From Labedaea rhizosphaerae (GTDB lineage: Bacteria; Actinomycetota; Actinomycetes; Mycobacteriales; Pseudonocardiaceae): a stretch of DNA of 64,000 nt. A program made the translations under genes and the position numbers. Positions 19,801 to 25,985 of this stretch are shown piece after piece; position 1 is the first letter of the stretch; every line of letters starts with the position of its first letter. The DNA is taken from the NCBI RefSeq assembly GCF_004362825.1, contig NZ_SNXZ01000003.1, positions 1,092,784 to 1,156,783 of the forward strand, given 5' to 3'. The notes beneath the pieces were generated by a model, which saw only the letters and a program-made list of their open reading frames with translations, was not told the DNA's origin and ran no database searches.

Positions 19801-22395
19801 TACGACTACCAGTTCAACCGCCTGGCCGCGGTCCGCTACCCGACGTTCACCGGCAACAACGTCACCTACACCTACGGCGCGCCGGGCGCCGCGGACAACG
19901 GCGCGGACCGGATCACCAAGGTGACCGACGGGGCGGGCACCGAGACCCGGGCCTACGGTCCGCTCGGCGAGCAGACCCGCCAGACCCGCACCGTGCCGGA
20001 CTCGCTGCTCAACGGCCCGGCCCGCACCTACACCACCAGCTACCGCTACGACTCGTTCAACCGGGTGCTGACCCTGACCTACCCCGACAGCGAAGTCCTC
20101 ACCTACAACTACGACAGCGGCGGCCAGGTCAACCGGGCCACCGGCCACAAGGGCGAGTTCGACTACACCTACCTCGCCCGCCAGGACTACGACAAGTTCA
20201 ACCAGAAGCTGCTCACCGACACCGGAACGGGCGTGCGCACCAGCTACACCTACGACGCCGCCGACCGGCAGCTGACCAACCTGAAGGCGCAACTGCCCGA
20301 CGGGTACCGGTTCCAGGACATCAACTACACCTACGACAACGTCGGCAACATCCTGCAGTTGCACAACAACGTCGCGCTGCCCAGCGGCAAACCGGTCGGC
20401 GGGCCGAGCACCCAGACCTACACCTACGACGACCTGTACCAGCTCACCTCGGCCCACGGTGAGTACACCTACGCCGACAACAAGCTCGACCGGTACACGC
20501 TGACCCAGTCCTACGACTCCATCCACAACATCGTCGACAAGGACCAGACGCACGAGATCGTCGTCAACCCGGACACGCCCGCGTTGTCCAGCCAGGCGAT
20601 CGACACGTCCGGCTCGACCGGCTCGCTGTCCGACGGTGCGGTGACCCAGCCGGCCACCGGCCCCGACCCGGTGTCCACAGTGGACGACCCGGTGGTGAGC
20701 CCGGCGCCCGCCGACGACCTCGCGCCGCTCGGGGTGATCGAGGAACCCGACCCGGAGCCGACCGCGGTGACCGATCCGGCCGACGGTGTGGTCGCGCAGT
20801 CCGACTCGCCCCTGGCCGACCCGGCACCGGCCGACTCGAACCTGGCCACCGCGAACTTGGCCGACTCCACGCTGGCCGCCAGCGGGCCCACCGTGCAGCC
20901 GCAACGCAAGGACAGCTACACGTACGACTACGCGTTCACCGGCACCAAGCCGCACGCGCCCAGCAAGATCGGCCCGATCAACCAGGGTTACGACGCGAAC
21001 GGCAACCTGATCGACACCGTCAACACGATCCCGCCGGAGCCGGGCAAACGACGGCAACTGGTGTGGGACGAGGAGAACCGCCTCGCCTGCAACCAGGACC
21101 ACAACCGCAACCAGGTCATCGCCCAGGACCCGAGCACCTGCACCAGCCCCAACCAGCCGGCCACCGTCCGCTACTACTACGACGACCAGGGCACCCGGGT
21201 GGTCAAGATCGCCGGGCCACAGCACATCTACCCCAACCGCAACTACAGCGAGACCAACGGAACCGGCTACAAGCACATCTTCATCGGCGACACCCGGCTG
21301 CTCACCAAGATCGTCAAGCCGGACACCAGCTACGAGAACCACGTCTTCTACTTCCACGAAGACCACATCGGTTCCTCCGGCTACGTCTCCGACGAGTCCG
21401 CCGGGCTGACCGAGCACATCGAGTACTTCGCGTCCGGCGAGACCTGGGTGAACGAGCACCCCGGCCAGCCGACGCCGGTGCCCTACCAGTTCGGCGCGAA
21501 GGAACTCGACGAGGAAACCGGGCTCTACTACTTCGGTGCCCGCTACTACAACCCGCGCACCAGCGTGTGGCAGTCACCCGACCCCGCGCTCGGCTCCTAC
21601 CTGGACGGCAAGCCGAACAACGGCGTCTACGACAGCGCCAATCTGGCGAGCTACACCTACGCCCAGAACAACCCGATCACCTACCGCGACCCGAACGGGA
21701 TGTGGGGCATCGTCGGGCACCAACTGACCCCGCAGGCGGCGGCGTTGGCGGTCGGCTTCTCCCCGACGGTGTCGAGAGCGATCGGCGCGGCGGCGTGGGC
21801 ACCGGACACCGACGGCCGCAGCGCGACCGCGGGCAGTTCGATCATGGGTTCGCTGGTGCCCGGTTACTCGGGCGCGGACTCGCGGCGGATCCACCTGCTG
21901 ACCGGCGGCAGCGCGGCGCAGACCCAGGCGGCGGCACGGGCGCGGTTCCAAGAGGTGGTGAACAACATGCCGTTGACCGGCACGTTCACCGAGGAGCAGC
22001 AGAACATCATGCACGCGTTCGGTGACTCGTTCGCCCACGTCGACCTCAGCACGGGGCGGCCGCGGACCGTCTACACGAGGGGTGGACCCATCACGATCCC
22101 ACCCGACCCGAACTGCCCGTGCATGTTCAGCCTCCCGGCCGGTCACGCGTTCACGGCGGACGGCGGGCACCAACCGGACAACCCGAACCTCAACCCGGGC
22201 CAGTACCGGCAGTACCTCGGCGGGCTGTACGACGTGTTGTCCGTCCGGGCGCAGCGCGAGCACCTCACCCCGAGGATGACCCGCGACCAGTTCGTGAACA
22301 CGATGATGCGTGAGGTGGCCGGCACGGCAGGCGAAACCCGCCAAATACAGGCAGCGAACGCGGTCATCGGCCGGATGGAGAACCCGTCACCGTAG
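13819..22395 (+). CDS. giant secreted SpvB / Tc-toxin-like / RHS-repeat protein with C-terminal effector domain
   Basis: A 2858-residue protein. Order: signal peptide or anchor (1-35, AVLVLVLVAAALVPGS); SpvB-like region (about 45-330); six FG-GAP-type DxNGDxxxD motifs (about 440, 520, 1095, 1197, 1272, 1355) as in TcdB mid domains; many YD/RHS repeats (about 1420-2250, e.g. YRYDALDELTAAVDDHNN); a Pro/Asp/Ala low-complexity insert (about 2255-2360); RHS-associated core ending YYFGARYYNPRTSVWQSPDP ... RDPNGMWG (about 2580-2630); then a ~230-residue unique domain with HAFGDSFAHVD and GHAFTADGGHQPDNP. This is TcB plus TcC in one chain, so a shell enclosing a C-terminal payload is likely. Start ATG 13819 follows GGAAGG; GTG 13774 is possible. 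No immunity gene is adjacent. Confidence 0.93.
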   Translation: MSTRGRRYAVLVLVLVAAALVPGSQTHPLIPVSGSDAVSAPDHSEGAGFNPNQIKGLEAANPGEGVALIDAPAASATGEAKLSYPLQTPPGRAGIQPNLGLQYNSAGGNGWLGVGWDMAAPVLTVDTRWGVPRYSGGKETETYMLGGEQLTPVAHRAAPPARTAEKVFHTRVEGSFARIVRHGDAPTNYWWEVTDKKGTVSVYGSDGETRLTDATGNVATWALRETHDPNGNLMRYHYAKIFDGGVANATVPGSNLYLQRITYTGTGTTEGRYSVTFLRDRDRGEPRRPDVQIDARLGFKKVTADLLRRVEVRLDTQLIRAYEFNYRTGAFAKTLLQSVSQFDADNHLFTTHSFDYFDDIRDASGAYDAFSSSANWSVPDDGLSAGIVDGNASALQANSTDSAGGHLYVGYNPTGITKSNSAGVKVGYSEGSSEGLLALADVNGDNLPDKVFRTGGGIFYRPNLSGPDGQTRFGDTPIRLNNLPGISTEDSSSGTVGIESYFGVAAQLDYVSTTTTSDRYFADVNGDGITDLVNNGSVLFGHLDASGNPTYTANSADTPSPVGVGAVNGPVVGDRTAEFERKVDTFPLLDSVRRWVAPYDGTVAVDGRVRLVQDTSPGRAAYPKADGVRVTIQHENSELWAQRIGPNDYIEFAPTGVGSVAVHRGDALYFRVQSVLDGRYDQVAWDPRITYTSMPASTDVNGLADNSYLASRDFTLAGRPSSVVAPLTGTLRLTGDLAKTAATTDDVRVVITRGATEVFAQNVPASATGTTPIALDVPVTAGDTLSWKLRVDSPIDASALHWTPSAHYTAAQGGVPVTNQAGEPTIVINPPYEQDVYPATTLTAPQQSFTATGTGTVSVQPSLAMTGSGDARVVFTVKKRGALLGKRVIQVDGGVVPSIPALDVAVTAGDELFFDFSATDPAVLGRVSAHGATVDGATAPTAVHAAAAQGAFAQPYRGWGAIGYQGNRDRASAPIVQSDLVLDENFRDQLPDAPTEADVPGFTADPKVTAPKIVVFAPMPGQQRWAGSDDGTWVAAGGASSSRLGTDTIDVATDADFAGASAVSRRGGTEQISTTLGVGPLGGSIATGDAESTVDFLDLNGDRYPDVVGSGGVQYSDMTGGLGSTRGSLGGNVRESSSTAFTVSASGGSPARTSGTARGTDLPAGRSTANTTRSGSEMPSLGIGGNLGGGDSQTKYDLVDINGDNLPDKVYDNGEAALNLGYSFAAREPWPGGPVNTGSTRNAGVNLGFNTDYYGFAGGVSASTGSGSAHASLMDMNGDGLMDRVFAGNPVTVAINTGNGFTAPTPFRGSLAGLNTDANANFGGGAYFTFGFCFVFGCIVFNPGADASTGVGRTELALRDVNGDGYTDHVQSTKDNQLVVAENRTGRTNLLKTVNRPLGGRIDLDYSRDGNTYDQPDSRWVLARTAVFDGHPGDGQDTRLTTFRYDKGHYDRFEREFYGYGTVVTEERDPGHGDALYRSLTNTYHTDSYYTRGLLAKTSTTDAAGHLFADVVNTYQLRDVTTGGAANAASPTATVFPQLVRIDRNFYEGQATAGKSTSVEMTYDEYGNSIRTIDRGDPGAADDLDGAFGYSASDPACRARNIVGVATTLRETDGTGTVLRRRESTVDCATANVTQVRAYLADNSAAVTDMTYFPNGNLASVTDPVTKNNQRYRLDYGYDPVVGVHVESVTDSFGYRSTSTHDLRFGQPTSETDKNNQQIRRTYDPAGRVDTVTGPYEIPENRYTIDFEYHPEAAVPYAVTRHVDRAAGGVRDDTIDTITFIDGVKRLLQTKKDATVATTAGADPQDVMTVTGHTVVDFLGRTTEQFYPVTEPKGDANTAFNPGVDTVAPTRTTFDVLDRTTRSVLPDQTSTSTAYGFGPDRAGTTQFETITTDANGKAQRTYENVRHLTTAVKQFNPAGGQPVIWTSYRYDALDELTAAVDDHNNATTAAYDNFGRRTILDNPDAGRTETRYDLAGNTTQKITSKLRAAGKAIEYDYQFNRLAAVRYPTFTGNNVTYTYGAPGAADNGADRITKVTDGAGTETRAYGPLGEQTRQTRTVPDSLLNGPARTYTTSYRYDSFNRVLTLTYPDSEVLTYNYDSGGQVNRATGHKGEFDYTYLARQDYDKFNQKLLTDTGTGVRTSYTYDAADRQLTNLKAQLPDGYRFQDINYTYDNVGNILQLHNNVALPSGKPVGGPSTQTYTYDDLYQLTSAHGEYTYADNKLDRYTLTQSYDSIHNIVDKDQTHEIVVNPDTPALSSQAIDTSGSTGSLSDGAVTQPATGPDPVSTVDDPVVSPAPADDLAPLGVIEEPDPEPTAVTDPADGVVAQSDSPLADPAPADSNLATANLADSTLAASGPTVQPQRKDSYTYDYAFTGTKPHAPSKIGPINQGYDANGNLIDTVNTIPPEPGKRRQLVWDEENRLACNQDHNRNQVIAQDPSTCTSPNQPATVRYYYDDQGTRVVKIAGPQHIYPNRNYSETNGTGYKHIFIGDTRLLTKIVKPDTSYENHVFYFHEDHIGSSGYVSDESAGLTEHIEYFASGETWVNEHPGQPTPVPYQFGAKELDEETGLYYFGARYYNPRTSVWQSPDPALGSYLDGKPNNGVYDSANLASYTYAQNNPITYRDPNGMWGIVGHQLTPQAAALAVGFSPTVSRAIGAAAWAPDTDGRSATAGSSIMGSLVPGYSGADSRRIHLLTGGSAAQTQAAARARFQEVVNNMPLTGTFTEEQQNIMHAFGDSFAHVDLSTGRPRTVYTRGGPITIPPDPNCPCMFSLPAGHAFTADGGHQPDNPNLNPGQYRQYLGGLYDVLSVRAQREHLTPRMTRDQFVNTMMREVAGTAGETRQIQAANAVIGRMENPSP

Positions 22396-22410
22396 TTCCC
22401 CGCCGCCCCG

Positions 22411-22445
22411 CCCAGTCCCCGCGCACCTCGAGCGCGGGGACTGGG
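22411..22445. terminator. bidirectional hairpin terminator
   Basis: CCCAGTCCCCGCGC (22411-22424) and its perfect complement at 22432-22445 form a 14-bp stem with a 7-nt loop, between the convergent RHS and TetR genes. There is no U tract, as is common for actinobacterial terminators. Confidence 0.8.
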
Positions 22446-22462
22446 TCGCGTCCGGGGCAGGT

Positions 22463-23053
22463 CTACGACGAGGGCCGGTGGCCGACGATGCGCAGGGCGA
22501 ACGTGCCGTACAACGCGGCCACCTCGGTGGCGGTGTACTGACCGCCCGGGTGGAACCACGCCTTGGCGTTGTTGCCCATCTCGAGGATCGCGAACGAAGC
22601 CACGCGGGGCTCGGGTACGTCGAACAGGCCCTGCGCGCAGCCGCGCTCGATGATGGCGACGATCTGGGTGCTGTAGGCGTCGCGCTTGTCGATGATCGCC
22701 TGCCGGAAGGGCTCTTCCAGGTTGCGGATCTCGGTGTTGCAGACCGTGACCTCGGCCGGGTTCTGCAGGAAGTCCAGCACCGTGACCTCGGTGGCCTTGC
22801 GCAGCTGCTCCGCCAAGTCGGTGACGCCGTCGAGAGCGGTCGCCAGCGCGGCCAGGGCGCGGTCCATCGCCACGTCCATGATCCGGTACAGCAAGTCCTG
22901 TTTGGACGGGACGTGGTTGTACAGATTGGGCGCCGAGACGGCCAGGACCTGCGCGATGTCCTTCATGGACGTGCCGCGGTAGCCACGGCTCGCGAACAGG
23001 TCGCGAGCGGCTTCGTGCACGGCTTGCGGTGAGACCGCCGTTGACTTGGTCAC
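22463..23053 (-). CDS. TetR-family regulator (KstR2-like C-terminal domain)
   Basis: A 196-residue regulator with HTH at about residues 25-55 (TSMKDIAQVLAVSAPNLYNHVPSKQDL) and a C-terminal part with TVCNTEIRNLEEPFRQAIIDKRDAY, the pattern of TetR proteins that respond to acyl-CoA thioesters such as KstR2. GTG start at 23053. It is divergent from the nine-gene catabolic operon that starts at 23406 and is its likely repressor, with a CoA ester from the pathway as the expected inducer (inference). An AT-rich palindrome lies just upstream at 23084. Confidence 0.9.
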   Translation of the reverse strand: MTKSTAVSPQAVHEAARDLFASRGYRGTSMKDIAQVLAVSAPNLYNHVPSKQDLLYRIMDVAMDRALAALATALDGVTDLAEQLRKATEVTVLDFLQNPAEVTVCNTEIRNLEEPFRQAIIDKRDAYSTQIVAIIERGCAQGLFDVPEPRVASFAILEMGNNAKAWFHPGGQYTATEVAALYGTFALRIVGHRPSS

Positions 23054-23083
23054 GCCCCCAGGTTAGCGTGTTCCCACTGCCTG

Positions 23084-23097
23084 AATGAACGTTAATT
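23084..23097. promoter_or_regulatory. candidate operator of the divergent TetR
   Basis: AATGAACGTTAATT is a 14-bp palindrome with one mismatched pair, centred on AACGTT and followed by GTTAATTAAC symmetry. It stands 31 bp before the TetR start and is sharply more AT-rich than its surroundings. Confidence 0.5.
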
Positions 23098-23212
23098 AAC
23101 CATCGATCGGCGACGCCAGGCCGGTCGGTGTCGCGAACGGCCGACCCCAGCCACGCGGCCGTCCTCGCGCCCAGGCGCTGTCCTGTGGATCTCGGTCGAC
23201 GGGCTTCGTGAT

Positions 23213-23296
23213 CGAGGTGGTTCCTGGCAAGGCGGCGGGAAGCCCTCGTACCGGAGGTACTCGGGCTTTCCGCCAACGCCGCCAGGGGCCGCCTCG
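23213..23296 (+). ncRNA. 84-nt structured hairpin upstream of catabolic operon
   Basis: Three stacked helices: a 16-bp outer stem (23213-23228 with 23281-23296, three G:U pairs), a 5x6 internal loop, a 12-bp middle stem (GGCGGGAAGCCC with GGGCTTTCCGCC, one G:U), a 2x2 mismatch, and an apical GTACC-GGA-GGTAC hairpin (23248-23260). Every non-Watson-Crick pair inside the stems is G:U in the + sense, as expected for a conserved RNA rather than a DNA palindrome. It ends 109 bp before the MHS gene. It may be an attenuator, a leader element, a small RNA or a repeated mobile palindrome. The rest of 23054-23405 holds no gene. Confidence 0.5.
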
Positions 23297-23405
23297 GCGC
23301 GAAGACCGCGACCACGGATCCGCAGGACCGCGCCTAGATGCCAGAGAAGTCATCAGGGGGCGGACGGCGTTCGCGCTGTCCTCAAGCGACGAGGAAACCG
23401 ACACC

Positions 23406-24818
23406 ATGGCGAGTGAACTCACGCCCGAACGGCTCGAGGAACCGTCGGCCACAGCACCCCGGAGGCCACCGTCGATGCGACGGGTCGCGCTGTCGGTGCT
23501 GATCGGCACGACCATCGAGTGGTACGACTTCCAGCTCTACGGCATCGCCGCCGCGCTGGTCATCGCGCCGCTGTACTTCCCGTCCGCCGACCCGGTGGCG
23601 GGCACCCTGCTCGCGTTCTCCACCTTCGCGATCGGCTTCGGCGCCCGGCCGATCGGCGGCATCGTGCTCGGGCACTTCGGCGACCGGATCGGCCGCAAGC
23701 GGATGCTGGTGCTGTCGCTGACCCTGATGGGCCTCGCGACCTTCCTGATGGGCGCGCTGCCGACGTACGCGCAGATCGGCGTCTGGGCTCCCGTCATCAT
23801 GGTGCTGCTGCGCCTGGTGCAGGGCTTCGGCGTCGGCGGCGAGTGGGGCGGCGCCGTCCTCACCGCCGTCGAGTACGCCTCGCGGCGCAAACGCGGCTTC
23901 TACGGCAGCCTCCCGCAGATCGGCGTCCCGGCCGGGCTCGTCCTGTCCACATTGGCCTTCCTGCTCGTCTCCAAACTGCCCGAGCAGCAGTTCCTGTCGT
24001 GGGGCTGGCGGATCCCGTTCCTGATCAGCATCGCGCTGGTCGCCGTGGGCCTGGTGGTGCGGATGAAGCTCACCGAGACGCCGGTGTTCGAGAAGGTCCG
24101 CGAACGCAAGCAGGAGCAGCGCGCGCCGCTGGTCACCGCCCTGCGCGACTACCCGGTGCAGTTCCTGCTGGCCATCGGTTCCATGATCAGCACCGGCGCC
24201 TACTTCTACGTCGTCAACGCCTACGCCCTGAGCTACGCCACCTCGGCGAAGACGATGGACAAGTCGTCGATGCTCACCGCCGTCATGATCTCCGGCGTGG
24301 TCGGCGTCGTGGCGCTGCCCTACTTCGGTGCGATGAGCGAGCGCTTCGGCCGGCGCCGGATGATCCTGATCGGCCTCGCCGCGATGGCCGTGTGGATCTA
24401 CCCGACGATCCTCGCGGTCCAGAGCGGCAGTTTCGCCGCCGTGCTGGGCGCATACGTGATCGGCGCGATCCTGTTCAGCATCAGCTACGGTCCACAAGCG
24501 ACATTCATCGTGGAGTTGTTCGACGCCCGGGTCCGGTTCAGCGCGTCGTCGACCGCGTTCCAGCTCGGCGTGCTGCTGGGCGGTGCGCTGGCCCCGATCA
24601 TCGCGGCCGCGCTGGTGCGCTCGACCGGCACGGTCGTGTCGGTGGCCGTCTACGTCTGCCTCGTTTCGCTGCTGTCGCTGGCGTGCGTGCTGGCCGTCAG
24701 CCGCGCGGCGCTCGCCCGCGGCAGCGCCGACCTCAACAGGGCCGACCTGCACGGTGCTGACCTGAACAGGGCCGACCTGAACAGCACCGGCCTCGACAGC
24801 GCGGAGGCCCCTGCGTGA
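23406..24818 (+). CDS. MHS-family (metabolite:H+ symporter) MFS transporter
   Basis: A 470-residue, 12-helix transporter. The opening GTTIEWYDFQLYGIAAALV, GHFGDRIGRKRMLVLSL (motif A) and RLVQGFGVGGEWGGAVL are diagnostic of the MHS group (ShiA, KgtP, ProP relatives), which import organic acids with protons. First gene of a nine-gene operon, so it probably brings in the substrate that the following enzymes degrade. Odd: the C-terminus is a run of pentapeptide-repeat units (ADLNR ADLHG ADLNR ADLNS) encoded by near-identical DNA. ATG 23406 is the start; its stop overlaps the next GTG. Confidence 0.9.
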   Translation: MASELTPERLEEPSATAPRRPPSMRRVALSVLIGTTIEWYDFQLYGIAAALVIAPLYFPSADPVAGTLLAFSTFAIGFGARPIGGIVLGHFGDRIGRKRMLVLSLTLMGLATFLMGALPTYAQIGVWAPVIMVLLRLVQGFGVGGEWGGAVLTAVEYASRRKRGFYGSLPQIGVPAGLVLSTLAFLLVSKLPEQQFLSWGWRIPFLISIALVAVGLVVRMKLTETPVFEKVRERKQEQRAPLVTALRDYPVQFLLAIGSMISTGAYFYVVNAYALSYATSAKTMDKSSMLTAVMISGVVGVVALPYFGAMSERFGRRRMILIGLAAMAVWIYPTILAVQSGSFAAVLGAYVIGAILFSISYGPQATFIVELFDARVRFSASSTAFQLGVLLGGALAPIIAAALVRSTGTVVSVAVYVCLVSLLSLACVLAVSRAALARGSADLNRADLHGADLNRADLNSTGLDSAEAPA

Positions 24819-25270
24819 TCACGTCCTACCTCGGCGACATCGCGGTCGGCGACACCTCGGTGTCCCGGCAGCGCACCATCACCGAGACCGACATCGTGTC
24901 GTTCGCGATGTTCACCGGCGACTGGCACCCGATCCACACCGTGGTGCCCTACGCCGAGGCGGATCCCCGGTTCGGCCGGCGCATCGCGCACGGCGCGCTG
25001 GTCCTGTCCGTCGCGCTCGGGCTCGTCGAGTTCTGGCCGCCCGCGATGCTCGCGTTCTACGGGTTCGACCGGTTGCGGTTCGTGCACCCGACCCACATCG
25101 GGGACACGCTGCGGGTCGAGACGGAGGTGCTCGACATCCGCGAGCGCGACGACCGCACCGGCGTCGTCACCTACCGGTTCGTGGTGTGCAACGACAAGGA
25201 CGAGCAGCTGTGCGTCGCCGACCTGCTCGCGCTCGTGGCGGCCCGGCCCGGGGAGGGCGGCGGTGGCTGA
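24815..25270 (+). CDS. MaoC-family (R)-enoyl-CoA hydratase/dehydratase
   Basis: A 151-residue single hot-dog-fold protein. The hydratase-2 motif is present: GDWHPIHT (catalytic Asp and His) followed by RIAHGALVLSVALGLVEF. It hydrates or dehydrates an enoyl-CoA. GTG start overlaps the upstream stop (GTGA), and the next gene overlaps its 3' end by 8 bp, so it is translated as part of the operon. Its partner is probably the product of the downstream ligase or carboxylase. Confidence 0.88.
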   Translation: MITSYLGDIAVGDTSVSRQRTITETDIVSFAMFTGDWHPIHTVVPYAEADPRFGRRIAHGALVLSVALGLVEFWPPAMLAFYGFDRLRFVHPTHIGDTLRVETEVLDIRERDDRTGVVTYRFVVCNDKDEQLCVADLLALVAARPGEGGGG

Positions 25271-25985
25271 TCGTCCGCTGGTGCTGGTGACCGGGTCGAC
25301 CTCCGGGATCGGCCTGGCCACCGCACGCAGGCTGGCCGCGGCCGGCACCCGCGTCGTCGTCACCGGGCGCACGGCCGAGCGCGTGGACGGCACCGTCCGC
25401 GAGCTCGGCCCGGACACCCGGGGTGTGGTCGCCGACCTGCACACCGCCGAGGGCACCGGGGCGGTGGCCGACACGTTCTCCTCACTTGACGGGCTCGTGC
25501 TCTGCCACGGCGGCGACCAGGTGCCGGGCATCTTCCGCGACGCCGACCCGGCCGGTTTCGCCGAGCTCGTCGAGGCGATGTTCCTGACCAACGCGCGGCT
25601 CGTGCACGCGTTGCTGCCCCGGCTGACCGGTGGCCGGATCGTCCTGGTCACCTCGGCGGCCGGGCACGCGCCGACCACCGGCGAGGTGATGATCGGCGCG
25701 CTCGCCGCGGCCAACCTGATGTTCGTCCGGACGCTGGCCCGGGAAGCCGCGCGCGATCGCATCCGGGTGCACGCCGTGAGCGTGAGCCTGACCGAGGACA
25801 CCGAGACCCACGACCGCGTGATGCGGGCCAGCGAGTTCAGCCGCAGGCTCTTCGAGAAGGCGGCCGACCGGATGCCGTTCGGCCCCGTCCGCGCCGCCGA
25901 CGTGGCCGAGGAGATCGTCCACCTGCTGGGGACTTCCGCCACGACCGGGCAGCTCGTCCCGGTCACCGGAGGGTTGACCACATGA
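25263..25985 (+). CDS. SDR-fold protein lacking the catalytic Tyr and Lys
   Basis: A 240-residue short-chain dehydrogenase fold. The cofactor motif TGSTSGIG (residues 10-17) is intact and the active-site Ser is present in VTSAAG. The usual NNAG is CHGG, and where YxxxK is expected the chain reads GEVMIGALAAANLM, so Tyr and Lys are both absent. It may be a non-catalytic subunit or use other chemistry. Third gene of the operon, with overlaps at both ends. Confidence 0.85.
   Translation: MADRPLVLVTGSTSGIGLATARRLAAAGTRVVVTGRTAERVDGTVRELGPDTRGVVADLHTAEGTGAVADTFSSLDGLVLCHGGDQVPGIFRDADPAGFAELVEAMFLTNARLVHALLPRLTGGRIVLVTSAAGHAPTTGEVMIGALAAANLMFVRTLAREAARDRIRVHAVSVSLTEDTETHDRVMRASEFSRRLFEKAADRMPFGPVRAADVAEEIVHLLGTSATTGQLVPVTGGLTT

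Noticed and set aside
13789-21459. A 2556-codon open frame on the minus strand
   Set aside because: It is antisense to the RHS gene; the product is Val/Gly/Arg-rich with no domains, an effect of high GC in the third codon position of the real gene.
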